Shown: piece by piece, positions 43,189 to 52,318 of the stretch
How positions within the stretch are numbered: the first letter of the stretch is position 1
Layout: each line of letters starts with the position of its first letter
Source: Streptomyces dioscori
GTDB lineage: Bacteria > Actinomycetota > Actinomycetes > Streptomycetales > Streptomycetaceae
Direction of reading: 5' to 3'
Length of the DNA stretch: 64,000 nt
Assembly: GCF_003024195.1 (NCBI RefSeq)
Contig: NZ_KZ679057.1
Coordinates: 124,001-188,000, forward strand
Notes under the pieces: model-generated
Database searches by the model: none
The model's input: the letters and a program-made list of their open reading frames with translations, nothing else
What the model was told of the DNA's origin: nothing
Position numbers and translations under genes: made by a program

Positions 43189-46100
43189 GTGAACACCGGT
43201 ACGAGAGCGGTTCCTTGGCTCCGCGGCAGACGCGCGGTTGTCGTCGTGACGCTGGCCGTCGCACTGGCCACCGGAGCACTGCCCGCCGCGCAACCGGCGA
43301 CGGCTGCCACCGGCGGCCTGGGCCGCCCCGACCTGCCGAAGCAACGTGATAGTGAGGTGCACGCGGTCGACGGCCTGGGTGCCACGCGGGCCCGTGCGGC
43401 CGTCGCGACGGCGCGCAAGCGCAATACCGCCCAGACCCAGCGTGCAGCAGGCGAGCAGCGCTCCGCCTGGCCCGAGCCGGGCCGGGTCACGGTCGCCGTG
43501 CCCACAGCCCGATCCGACCGTTCGACCGGCCGGGCAGGCGGACTGCCGGTCACCGTGGCCCGGGGCAGCGCCGGCAAGGCGGCGGGCGGCGCATCCACGA
43601 TCCGCGTCCTGGACCGCCGTACCACTGACGCCGTCGGCATCAAGGGTGTGGTGTTCACGGCGGCTGCCACCCGGCCGGGCCGTGCCCGCCTCACCCTCGA
43701 CTACTCGGCCTTCGCTTCCGCCTACGGTGGCGGATGGGCGAGCAGACTGGCTCTGGTGCGGCTACCGGACTGCGCCCTGGCCACCCCTCGGAAGACCGAG
43801 TGCCGCACCCGCACCACGATCGACTCGGACAACGACACCGCCGGGCAGACCGTCTCGGCCGATGTCGCGCTCACCCCCGCCTCCTCCGTTGCGCTGTTCG
43901 CGCTGACCGCCACCTCAGGTACGTCCGCTTCAGGCGGCGGTGACTACTCGGCGACCCCGCTGTCCGCATCCTCATCCTGGGAGGCCGGCGGCTCGTCAGG
44001 GGCCTTAACCTGGTCGTACCCGCTGGACACACCGCCCGCGGCGGTCGGCCCCCAGCCCGAACTGGAATTGTCGTACGACTCCGGTGGCATCGACGGCCGT
44101 ACCGCATCCACCAACAACCAGTCCACCCAGGTCGGCGAAGGCTTCGACCTGTCCTCAGGGTCCTATGTCGAGCGGTCCTACGGCAGTTGCGACAAGGACG
44201 GCCAGAGCGGCAAGTCGGACCTGTGTTGGAAGTACGACAACGCCTCCCTCGTCCTCAACGGTAAGTCCAGTGAACTGGTCAAGGACGACACCACCGGTCG
44301 GTGGCGACTGAAGAACGACGACGCCTCCACCGTCACCCATTCCACAGGGGCCGACAACGGTGACGGCGATGGCGAACACTGGACCGTCACCACCGGAGAT
44401 GGCACCAAGTACGTCTTCGGTCTGAACAAGCTTCCCGGAGCCGGCACGGAACGCACGCAGTCGGTGTGGACGGTGCCGGTCTTCGGTGACGATTCCGACG
44501 AGCCCGGATACGACCAGGGATCCACCTTCGCGAACCGCTCCACGACCCAGGCATGGCGCTGGAACCTCGACTACGCAGAGGATCTGAACGGCAACGCCAT
44601 GACGTACTGGTACACCCCGGAAACGAACTACTACGGCAAGAACGGCGCCACCACCGCCACCGCCGAGTACATCCGCGGCGGCCACCTCGACAAAATTCTC
44701 TACGGTCAGCGCGCCAGCACCCTGTTCACCGGCGTCACCTCCAACAAGGTCACCTTCTCCTACAGCGAGCGCTGCACCGCTGCCGACTGTTCGGAGCTGA
44801 AGGAGTCCACCGCGGACAACTGGCCTGACGTCCCCTACGACGCGGTCTGCAAGAAGGACGCGGACTGCGACGTGCGCGGCCCGTTCTTCTTCACCCGCAA
44901 ACGCCTCGCCCAGGTCGACACCTTCGCCTGGTCGACGGAGTCGGTCGCGTTCACCGCGGTCGACTCCTGGGCGTTCACGCAGAAGTTCCTGGACGGCGGT
45001 GACATAGGCGACACCAGCGACCAGACGCTGGTCCTCGACAGCGTGCGGCACACCGGCAAGAACGGCACCGACATACCCCTACCGCCGGTGAGTTTCACCT
45101 ACCAGATGCGGGAGAACCGCGTCGACGCCACCGACGACATCCTGCCGCTCAGCCGTCCGCGCATCGAGAGCGTCACCACCGAGACCGGTGCGATCACCCG
45201 AGTCACATTGTCCGAACCCGAGTGCGTGCGCGGTTCGAGCATGCCGAGCGCCGTGGACCACAACACCAAACCGTGCTACCCGCAGTACTGGAACATCAAC
45301 GGCGCCGAGGACGCGTCGCTCGACTGGTTCCACAAATATCGCGTCCTCGCCGTCAACGTCTCCGACCCCACCGGCAAGAACGACGCGGTGGAGAGCCAGT
45401 ACTCCTACGCCGCTCCCGCATGGCACTACGACGACAATCCGTTCACCCCGGTCGACGAGCGCACCTGGTCCATCTTCCGCGGCTACGGCAAGGTCACCGT
45501 CACCAAGGGCACCGGCACCACACGTAGCAAGACCGTCTCGGTCTACCTCCAGGGGATGGACGGCGACCGTCTGCTGGACGCGGACGGCGCACTGGACGCA
45601 AGCGCCCGCCGGTCGGCCACCGTCGCGGGAATCGACGTCAGCGGCTTGGACGTCGCCGACCAGACCGACAGCGAGCCGTACGCCGGCCTCCTGCGTGAGG
45701 AGATCATCTACGACGGGACCACCCCGGTAAGCGTCGCCGTCCACGACCCCTGGTCGAAGAAGACGGCGACCCAGCACAAGTCGTATGCGGACACCGAGGC
45801 GTACTACGTCCGCGAGGCCAAGGCACACACCCACACGTATCTGACTGCCTCGTCGAGTTGGCGCACCACCACCAGTGCCACCGCCTACGACGACTACGGC
45901 ATGCCGGAGAGCGTCGACAACAGCGGCGACACCGCCAAATCCGGTGACGAGACCTGCACCCGTACCTGGTACGCCCGCAACACCACCCTCGGCATCACGG
46001 CCCTGGTCTCCCGCACCCGTGTCGTGGGCCGTCCCTGCTCCGTGGCCGAGACCGCGCTGTCGCTGCCGACCTCGGCAGCGACCCCGGGGGACGTGGTGTC

Positions 46101-49100
46101 CGATGCGGCGACCGTCTACGACAGCGCTACTGCCACCGCCTGGAGCACCACCCAGACACCGACCCTGGGACTGGCCACCTGGAAGGGCCGTGCCTCCGCC
46201 TACCCGGCCACCGCAACCGGCGGGGAGCGCCACCCCACGTCCTGGCAGACGGTCAGCAGAACGGCCTACGACACCACGACAGCAGGACTCGGCCGCCCTC
46301 TCTCCATCACCGATGCCGCAGACAACACCACGACCGCCGCCTACACCCCCGTCGGCGCCGGCCCGCTGACCCGCACGGTCCTCACCAATCCCAAGAGCCA
46401 GAAGACCCTGACCTACCTGGATCCCGCGCGAGGGTCGAAGACCAAGGTCTACGACGTGAACACCAAGCTGACTGAAACGGCGTACGACGCGCTGGGCCGC
46501 GCCACAGCGGTCTGGCTGCCCAACCGTTCCCGCTCCTCCGAACAGTCGGCGAACTACACCTACGCCTACTCCGTCACCGCCGACGCGCCGTCCTGGACCT
46601 CCACCTCGACGCTGAAAGCCGACGGAAACACCTACAACACCAGCTACAGCATCTACGACGCCCAACTACGTCCGCTGCAGACCCAGTCCCCGACCCCGCT
46701 CGGCGGCCGCCTGCTGACCGACACACGCTATGACAACCGGGGTCTCGCCCACGAGACGTACGCCCAGATCTTCGACCAGGACAAATCACCGAGCGGCACG
46801 TACACACGCGCCGAATACGGTGAGGCGGCCCAGCAGACCGCCACCGTCTTCGACGGGGTGGAACGCCCGACCAGCAGTTCCCTGTTCGTATACGGCGTCA
46901 AACGCTGGACGACCACAACCGGCTACACCGGTGATTCCACGGCCAGCTCCGCTCTCACCGGCGGATCCGCGACCCGTGTGATCACCGACGCCCTCGGCCG
47001 CACGGTTGAACGTCGTGAATACGCGAGCCCTTCCCCGTCCGACGCCGCCTACGGATCCGGCCCCGGCGCCGCGTACACCTCCACCTCCTTCACCTACACC
47101 GCGGACGGCAGGGAATCGACGGTCACCGGACCGGACGACTCCGTGTGGTCCTACGACTACGACCTCCACGGCCGCAAGGTCACCTCCGCCGACCCCGACA
47201 AGGGGAAGACCACCACCGGCTACACCGATCTCGACCAGGTCTCCTGGCTCAAGGACGCCGCAGGACGCGTGGCGATCTCCGCCTACGACGTACTCGGTCG
47301 CGTCTCCGGCACCTGGAGCGCACCGGCCACGGCCGACCTGACCTCCACCATCGAGGAACAGGTACCCGCCAAGCAACTCACCGCCTACACCTACGACACC
47401 CTTGCCAAGGGGCAGCTGGACACCGCCGTCCGCTACGTCAACGGCAGCGCGACTACGGGTACGGCCTACACCAAAAAAGTCACTGCCTACGACGCCCTGT
47501 ACCGGCCCACCGGTACCCAGCTGGTCCTGCCGGCAGGCGACGCGCTGGTGAGCTCCGGTGCGTTGTCCTCCGCCACGCTCGACTTCTCCTCGTACTACAA
47601 CATCGACGGCACCCGGCAGTACACCCAGGAACCCGCTGCCGGCGGACTGGCGACCGAGAAGATCACCACCGAGTACAACGGAGTGGGCCTGCCCACCACC
47701 GTCTCGGGCACCAGCGGCTACGTCCTGGACACCAGCTACTCGGCGCTCGGAGAAACCGAGCAGCTCACCCTGGGCACGTCCGCCGCGGCCGGAACCAAGA
47801 AGGCGTACATCACCAATGCCTTCGAGGAAGGCACGGGCCGGCTCACCCAGGCCATGGTCACCGACCAGACCCACGGTTACGAGCTCCAAGAGCTCAACTA
47901 CGGCTATGACGACGCCGGAAACGTCACCTCGATCACGGATCCCACCACACTCGGCACCACCTCCGCGGCGGACAACCAGTGCTTCGCCTACGACGGCTAC
48001 CAGCGCCTTACCGAGGCATGGACGCCTAAGAGCGCCGACTGCTCGGCAACCAGCCGCACTGCCGCCAATCTGGGCGGGGCGAGCCCGTACTGGACCTCGT
48101 ACACGTACCGGGACTCCGGACTGCGCACGACCGAGACCAGCCACACCCCCAGCGGCGACACGAAGAAGACGTACTGCTACGACGGCACCCGCAAGCACGC
48201 CCTGGCGGCGGTCACCACCGCCTCCTCCTGCACCGGCGTGAGCGCCGCCTACGGCTATGACGCCACCGGCAACACGACCACCAGGCCGGACGGGAGCACC
48301 ACTCAGACCCTGACCTGGAACGAGGAAGGCGACCTCGGCAAACTCGTCGAGGGCAGCAGCACCACCGGCTACGTCTATGACGCCGATGGCACCCTGCTCA
48401 TCCGGCGCAACGCCACCGGAGAGACCGTCCTGTACCTGGGCGCCACCGAGGTGCACCTGGATGCCAGTACCTCAACGCCCAAGCGCTGGGCCCAGCGCTA
48501 TTACACCGCCGGTGACGCCACCGTCGCCCTGCGCAGCAACAAGTCAGGCAGCAACACCCTGACCTGGCTCGCCGCCGACCAGCACGGCACCTCCGGGCTG
48601 GCGGTCGAGGCGAACGCGCAGGGTGTCACCAAGCGGTACTCCACCGCCTTCGGCGCTACGCGCGCGGGCTCCACCGGCACTTGGGCCGACGACAAGGGAT
48701 TCCTCGGGAAGAGCGCCGACAGTGGCACCGGCCTGACCCACCTGGGCGCCCGTGAGTACGACCCAGTGACCGGTCGATTCATCAGTGTCGACCCAGTTCT
48801 CACCACCGATCAGACACAGTCCCTCAACGGCTACACCTACGCGAACAACAGCCCCGTCACCCAGTCGGATCCCACCGGTCTGGAGTCTTGCTACCCCCAC
48901 AACTGCTCGGGCAGCAACGGCACGTATGGAACGTATGAGCCGGAGAACGACCCGGCGTCGGACCAGTACGAGAACCCCAGCCCCAGCAACGGCGCGCCCT
49001 CGCTGGGAGCGGCCACCGGCAACAAGACGACGCGGCACGACCAAGCCCGCGACCGGGCGATCAAGGTGATCCAGATGCAGATCAAGAAGCTCGGCGTGAA

Positions 49101-49716
49101 AAATTTCAAGATCTTCACCACTATGCGAGTGGAAGGAGCGAATAAGAAATGCATGCACCCCGGCAGGAATGTTGGGGCCTCATGCAGTCACGGAGTGCCG
49201 GACATAGTCGGCTATGACCCCAACCACGACATTTACTATGTCTGGGAAGTGAAGTCCGCAGGAGTGGCCTCCAAGGCTGTGCCGGAAGCCGCCTGGTATG
49301 TGAACCGTATGCGTGCGGAGAGCATGAACGCTGTATTGGGTTGGACCATCGGCGGTCCATACCACGTGGTCAATGGTGACCGGGTGATCGGCCCCGAGTC
49401 AGGAGCTGTCATCTACGGAAAACCCAACAACAGGAAGTTCAAGCGCGTGCTCAGCTCCAGTCCCGCAGCCGCTCAGCAGCAGTCCCAACCTGTGCCGCAA
49501 CCCACTCCTGGGCCAGCACCGGGCCCTTATCCGGGGACGGTCGATCAGCCCGGACTGGGTATCGTGCCCCAGTCGACTGACGGCGTGAGTCAATTGCCGT
49601 TGCTGGTGCCGATCGCCATCGTCGGGCTGCCCTTCGCCGTAGAGGCGGGCGGCGCAGCGGCCACAGCGTCGGTGAGCGCGGGCGTCGCAGCCAAAATTTT
49701 CGAACTGGCGGCATGA
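43189..49716 (+). CDS. Secreted RHS/YD-repeat polymorphic toxin with nuclease-like C-terminus
   Basis: This 2175-residue protein has a signal peptide (residues 1-40), many YD repeats (from about 270 to 1850) and the RHS boundary motif GAREYDPVTGRFISVDPV, then DPTGL near 1895. The variable tip of about 280 residues is less GC-rich. It contains Asp2005 (GVPDIVGYD) and Glu2020-x-Lys2022 (VWEVKS), spaced as in PD-(D/E)xK nucleases. A proline-rich stretch and a hydrophobic C-terminal tail follow. RHS proteins form a shell around the toxin tip and release it into competitors. The next gene is a DUF4304 protein, a probable immunity factor. No type VI secretion genes are present, so export is probably by Sec. 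Confidence 0.9.
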   Translation: MNTGTRAVPWLRGRRAVVVVTLAVALATGALPAAQPATAATGGLGRPDLPKQRDSEVHAVDGLGATRARAAVATARKRNTAQTQRAAGEQRSAWPEPGRVTVAVPTARSDRSTGRAGGLPVTVARGSAGKAAGGASTIRVLDRRTTDAVGIKGVVFTAAATRPGRARLTLDYSAFASAYGGGWASRLALVRLPDCALATPRKTECRTRTTIDSDNDTAGQTVSADVALTPASSVALFALTATSGTSASGGGDYSATPLSASSSWEAGGSSGALTWSYPLDTPPAAVGPQPELELSYDSGGIDGRTASTNNQSTQVGEGFDLSSGSYVERSYGSCDKDGQSGKSDLCWKYDNASLVLNGKSSELVKDDTTGRWRLKNDDASTVTHSTGADNGDGDGEHWTVTTGDGTKYVFGLNKLPGAGTERTQSVWTVPVFGDDSDEPGYDQGSTFANRSTTQAWRWNLDYAEDLNGNAMTYWYTPETNYYGKNGATTATAEYIRGGHLDKILYGQRASTLFTGVTSNKVTFSYSERCTAADCSELKESTADNWPDVPYDAVCKKDADCDVRGPFFFTRKRLAQVDTFAWSTESVAFTAVDSWAFTQKFLDGGDIGDTSDQTLVLDSVRHTGKNGTDIPLPPVSFTYQMRENRVDATDDILPLSRPRIESVTTETGAITRVTLSEPECVRGSSMPSAVDHNTKPCYPQYWNINGAEDASLDWFHKYRVLAVNVSDPTGKNDAVESQYSYAAPAWHYDDNPFTPVDERTWSIFRGYGKVTVTKGTGTTRSKTVSVYLQGMDGDRLLDADGALDASARRSATVAGIDVSGLDVADQTDSEPYAGLLREEIIYDGTTPVSVAVHDPWSKKTATQHKSYADTEAYYVREAKAHTHTYLTASSSWRTTTSATAYDDYGMPESVDNSGDTAKSGDETCTRTWYARNTTLGITALVSRTRVVGRPCSVAETALSLPTSAATPGDVVSDAATVYDSATATAWSTTQTPTLGLATWKGRASAYPATATGGERHPTSWQTVSRTAYDTTTAGLGRPLSITDAADNTTTAAYTPVGAGPLTRTVLTNPKSQKTLTYLDPARGSKTKVYDVNTKLTETAYDALGRATAVWLPNRSRSSEQSANYTYAYSVTADAPSWTSTSTLKADGNTYNTSYSIYDAQLRPLQTQSPTPLGGRLLTDTRYDNRGLAHETYAQIFDQDKSPSGTYTRAEYGEAAQQTATVFDGVERPTSSSLFVYGVKRWTTTTGYTGDSTASSALTGGSATRVITDALGRTVERREYASPSPSDAAYGSGPGAAYTSTSFTYTADGRESTVTGPDDSVWSYDYDLHGRKVTSADPDKGKTTTGYTDLDQVSWLKDAAGRVAISAYDVLGRVSGTWSAPATADLTSTIEEQVPAKQLTAYTYDTLAKGQLDTAVRYVNGSATTGTAYTKKVTAYDALYRPTGTQLVLPAGDALVSSGALSSATLDFSSYYNIDGTRQYTQEPAAGGLATEKITTEYNGVGLPTTVSGTSGYVLDTSYSALGETEQLTLGTSAAAGTKKAYITNAFEEGTGRLTQAMVTDQTHGYELQELNYGYDDAGNVTSITDPTTLGTTSAADNQCFAYDGYQRLTEAWTPKSADCSATSRTAANLGGASPYWTSYTYRDSGLRTTETSHTPSGDTKKTYCYDGTRKHALAAVTTASSCTGVSAAYGYDATGNTTTRPDGSTTQTLTWNEEGDLGKLVEGSSTTGYVYDADGTLLIRRNATGETVLYLGATEVHLDASTSTPKRWAQRYYTAGDATVALRSNKSGSNTLTWLAADQHGTSGLAVEANAQGVTKRYSTAFGATRAGSTGTWADDKGFLGKSADSGTGLTHLGAREYDPVTGRFISVDPVLTTDQTQSLNGYTYANNSPVTQSDPTGLESCYPHNCSGSNGTYGTYEPENDPASDQYENPSPSNGAPSLGAATGNKTTRHDQARDRAIKVIQMQIKKLGVKNFKIFTTMRVEGANKKCMHPGRNVGASCSHGVPDIVGYDPNHDIYYVWEVKSAGVASKAVPEAAWYVNRMRAESMNAVLGWTIGGPYHVVNGDRVIGPESGAVIYGKPNNRKFKRVLSSSPAAAQQQSQPVPQPTPGPAPGPYPGTVDQPGLGIVPQSTDGVSQLPLLVPIAIVGLPFAVEAGGAAATASVSAGVAAKIFELAA

Positions 49717-49738
49717 GCGAAGGAGACGGGCAGCAGCC

Positions 49739-50371
49739 ATGAACCCCCTGGACACCCTCATCAAGCAATATGTGGTTCCGGTCGCCAAGGCGGCCGGTTT
49801 CACGAAGAAGGGCAGAGTCTTTCGTCTGGTGTCCGCCCATGGCGATCACCTGCTGATGCACTTCGACACCCATGAGGTCGACCCGGAGAAGTATGTCTTC
49901 GACGTCACTTTCTGGATCGTTCCGTTGCCGCATTGGGAGTTCTTGAGGCGGCAGGACGTCGCCCCGTCCGAGCCCCGCGCCGGCGGTGCCCTAGCGACCT
50001 ACCCTGTGGTGCCGCCGGCCGTGGTCGCCCACGAACCCGAGGAGGAGATGCCGTTCCGGTCCCGATGGGCCTTCTCCGAACCGGGGACGCGGGATGTATG
50101 TGGACGAGAACTGGCCCGTGTCCTGGCCGAGGAGGCGTTCCCGAGGGTGACGCGTCTGCTCGATCGCAAGACTTTCTTGAAGGAGACGCGAGTCAATCCC
50201 AACGGTGAGCTGGTCCGGCTGAGGGGTGCTGCGCAGAGCGAGATCATGTTGCGCATCGACGACGACCCGATCGCGGAAGTCATCGCCCTGGTCGACAAAG
50301 CGGAGGAGGGCGGACTTTCTCCGTCCGTCGTCACGTGGGCACGGCAGCGTTTGAAGCAACGCGCGATGTGA
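49739..50371 (+). CDS. DUF4304 protein, probable immunity to the RHS toxin
   Basis: This 210-residue protein starts at ATG 49739, 22 bases after the toxin stop, with GAAGGAGACGGG upstream. The opening LDTLIKQYVVPVAKAAGFTKKGRVFRLV is the DUF4304 signature. The family occurs as cytoplasmic immunity partner or accessory of polymorphic toxins. No signal peptide is seen, which suits protection against a nuclease inside the cell. The binding partner is inferred from position only. Confidence 0.82.
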   Translation: MNPLDTLIKQYVVPVAKAAGFTKKGRVFRLVSAHGDHLLMHFDTHEVDPEKYVFDVTFWIVPLPHWEFLRRQDVAPSEPRAGGALATYPVVPPAVVAHEPEEEMPFRSRWAFSEPGTRDVCGRELARVLAEEAFPRVTRLLDRKTFLKETRVNPNGELVRLRGAAQSEIMLRIDDDPIAEVIALVDKAEEGGLSPSVVTWARQRLKQRAM

Positions 50372-50544
50372 GGGTAATCGAGTTCGGAATTCCGGGACGA
50401 TGACGCAAGAGGCTGGGCTCGGTCGGGCAGGTCACGGTTCCGCGGTCGTGGAGCTCCTCCGCATGCTGAACTCCGGCCTCTTGCGCACGCTCCTGGCCGA
50501 CGACCGGGCCACCGATCTCGTAGGCGACTTCGCCGACCGGACGT

Positions 50545-50622
50545 ACAGGATCCTGACTGGGGCGGGAAAAGGCGTACCCGCCATTAAGGACCAGGGGGTA
50601 CGGGAGCCGAGTGCGATACATC
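50545..50622 (-). pseudogene. 5' remnant of an AbiEii-type nucleotidyltransferase gene
   Basis: The minus strand reads PYPLVLNGGYAF followed by SRPSQD. The related gene at 58567-59155 has PYPLVLTGGYAV, eight more residues, then NRPSQDLD. So this is a short, internally deleted copy of the N-terminus. The stretch 50372-50792 has no other supportable gene. Confidence 0.6.
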
Positions 50623-50683
50623 TTTTGGTGTAGCGCGGGTGCGGGGTGCTGTCAATTGGAGGGCGGCTCCATGTTCACCGGCC

Positions 50684-50711
50684 GTCGACCGTGACGCTCG
50701 GGCGACGCTCG
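50684..50711 (+). repeat. Direct repeat with GTCGACCGTGACGCTCG, left copy
   Basis: The 17-mer GTCGACCGTGACGCTCG is followed by GGCGACGCTCG. The identical 17-mer occurs at 56010-56026, followed by TTTGACGCTCC. Both contain the TGACGCTC element found near 22.6 kb. Confidence 0.7.
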
Positions 50712-50791
50712 TAATGGCGTCTGTACCGAGCCTTCGCGTGAGCGGTGCCAGCGACCGCTTGGTTCCGTGTTCGCGGAGCCGAGAGCGCCGT

Positions 50792-50811
50792 TGATACCAC
50801 CCTGGTATCAT
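50792..50811 (+). promoter_or_regulatory. Operator and probable -10 element of the RHH/Doc operon
   Basis: TGATACCACCCTGGTATCA is an 8-bp inverted repeat with a 3-base spacer, ending 7 bases before the antitoxin ATG. TATCAT at 50806-50811 is a good -10 element that would place the transcript start on the ATG itself, making the mRNA leaderless. No RBS is present. Binding of the RHH antitoxin here would block RNA polymerase. Confidence 0.65.
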
Positions 50812-50817
50812 GGCCGT

Positions 50818-51012
50818 ATGGCGATGACACTCCGACTCCCCGACGACCTTGACGCGAAGCTCACCGAGCGAGCTCGCCGGGAGGGCCGCAGTAAGCAGGA
50901 ACTCGCCATCGAGGCCATTCGTGACGCCCAGGACCGGGCCGAGTTGAAGGTCGATGACGTCTTGGTCGAGCTCATGGACAGCGATGCGGAGATCCTGGAC
51001 TACCTGAAGTGA
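50818..51012 (+). CDS. Ribbon-helix-helix antitoxin of the Doc toxin
   Basis: This 64-residue protein opens with MAMTLRLPDDLDAKLTERAR and continues REGRSKQELAIEAI, the beta-helix-helix pattern of RHH repressors. The acidic C-terminus (VDDVLVELMDSDAEILDYLK) would wrap the Fic/Doc toxin. It overlaps the toxin gene by 4 bases. A clear operator lies upstream, consistent with autoregulation. Confidence 0.85.
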   Translation: MAMTLRLPDDLDAKLTERARREGRSKQELAIEAIRDAQDRAELKVDDVLVELMDSDAEILDYLK

Positions 51013-51401
51013 CCGACGTGCGCTACATCCAGCTCGACGAGATCCTGGCCATCGCCCGTACGGTCAACGGCACCGAGCACAGTGTGCGTGACATGGGTCT
51101 TCTGGTGTCGGCGATTGAGAGACCCCGCACGAATGTGTTCGGGGCCGAGCTGTATCCCACGCTGCACGAGAAGGCTGCGGCGCTGTTGCACTCCGTCGCC
51201 CGCAATCACGCGCTGATCGACGGCAACAAACGCACCGCCTGGCTCGCCATGCGTGTCTTCCTGCGGTTTAACGGCGTCAGTGCCAGTAGCGTCCCGCCGC
51301 CCGTCTCCGTTGCCGGCCCGTTCGTCGAGGACGTCGCGCAGGACAACGTCGATGTACCGGCCATTGCCAAGCGCCTATCGGCCTGGTTCCCCGTTTCGTG
51401 A
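51009..51401 (+). CDS. doc: Fic/Doc-family toxin
   Basis: This 130-residue protein carries the Fic motif as HALIDGNKRTA with His67 and Arg75, intact for catalysis although Ala and Gly replace the usual Doc residues (HxFxDANKR). Doc toxins phosphorylate elongation factor Tu and stop translation; other Fic proteins AMPylate. Length and fold (LHEKAAALLHSVARNH) fit the Doc branch. It starts at a GTG overlapping the antitoxin stop, which ensures coupled synthesis. A strong hairpin follows. Confidence 0.87.
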   Translation: MTDVRYIQLDEILAIARTVNGTEHSVRDMGLLVSAIERPRTNVFGAELYPTLHEKAAALLHSVARNHALIDGNKRTAWLAMRVFLRFNGVSASSVPPPVSVAGPFVEDVAQDNVDVPAIAKRLSAWFPVS

Positions 51402-51413
51402 CGTTCGACGACG

Positions 51414-51445
51414 TGAGGGCAGGGCACGTGCGTGCCCTGCCCTCA
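51414..51445. terminator. Hairpin after doc
   Basis: A 14-bp perfect stem (TGAGGGCAGGGCAC) closes on GTGC, 13 bases behind the doc stop. Confidence 0.85.
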
Positions 51446-51620
51446 GGTGCGATCCGGCCCTGCTCAGGTCAAGCCGGAATGGGACGCTGTGTACTGGAAG
51501 GCGTGGCTCCCTTAAAGGGCTGTCCCGTACGTGATCTTCGAGCCGGTTGGGATCAGAGCCCCGCACACGGGTGACCGAGTCCTGATGGCAGGATGATCGG
51601 CCCGACGATCCTGAGGGGCC

Positions 51621-52040
51621 ATGTCCGTGCACACCCCTGCCGACTACCTCGAACTGGCGCATGCCGAGAACGACAGCGTCGTTCTGCATCGACTCGCACG
51701 GTGTCCGTACCCCTTCGTCTGGCAGGCGCTGGCCGCCAATCCCTCCACGGCGCCTGGCACTCTGCTGGAACTGAGCACGGCCCGAGACAGCGCCTGGAAC
51801 GACAACAGGCTCCTTCGCCTGCTGGCGGAACATCCGAGCGCGGACCACACCGTGCTGCGAGCCGTCCGTGACGCCGTGGCGGTGAAGCTCACCGAAGGCG
51901 AACGACCCTATGCCGCTGTGCTTGCGCTGGCGGGACGGACGGAAGTGGCGGCGGCAGAAGTGCGACAACTCGGGACTCTGCGTGGGGCTTCTGCGCGTCT
52001 GCGCAGTCAGCTGGACCGGCATCTGGGGCTCCGTACTTGA
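51621..52040 (+). CDS. Hypothetical protein with leucine-rich-variant-like helical repeats
   Basis: This 139-residue protein starts at ATG 51621 after GAGGGGCC. Helical repeats such as VVLHRLARCPYPFVWQALAANP and RLLRLLAEHPSADHTVLRAV resemble LRV or HEAT-type repeats. No signal peptide is seen. It lies alone between the toxin-antitoxin operon and an IS fragment. The function is unknown. Confidence 0.55.
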   Translation: MSVHTPADYLELAHAENDSVVLHRLARCPYPFVWQALAANPSTAPGTLLELSTARDSAWNDNRLLRLLAEHPSADHTVLRAVRDAVAVKLTEGERPYAAVLALAGRTEVAAAEVRQLGTLRGASARLRSQLDRHLGLRT

Positions 52041-52043
52041 CCC

Positions 52044-52318
52044 GTGTCCATCCCGGTCGGCTCCAGGTGGAACGATCCTGATGTGACCGCAGTGATCACG
52101 GCGTCGGGGCCGTCCTGGACAGGCCCTTTCACCGGGCTGAGCCCGCGCTGCTTCGGCAAGCTGGTGACCGCCGTGCGGCGCGAAACCGCTACCGAGCTCC
52201 AGCGTGGGCGGCCCTGGGGGCTCCCGCTCGAGGATCGCATCCTGCTTGTCACGGTCTACTGGCGAACGAACTTGACGATGCGCCAGATTGGTCCACTGTT
52301 CGGCATTTCGAACCCGGT
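52044..52318 (+). pseudogene. IS5-family transposase, N-terminal fragment
   Basis: The frame matches the N-terminus of IS5-type transposases: VTAVITASGPSW, FTGLSPRCFGKLVTAVRR and VYWRTNLTMRQIGPLFGIS. Homology stops near 52315, where the frame runs into antisense sequence of the next gene. The catalytic DDE part is missing. Confidence 0.75.

Noticed and set aside
43189..49716. Type VI secretion effector
   Set aside because: The RHS protein has a Sec signal peptide, and no VgrG, PAAR or T6SS structural genes are present.
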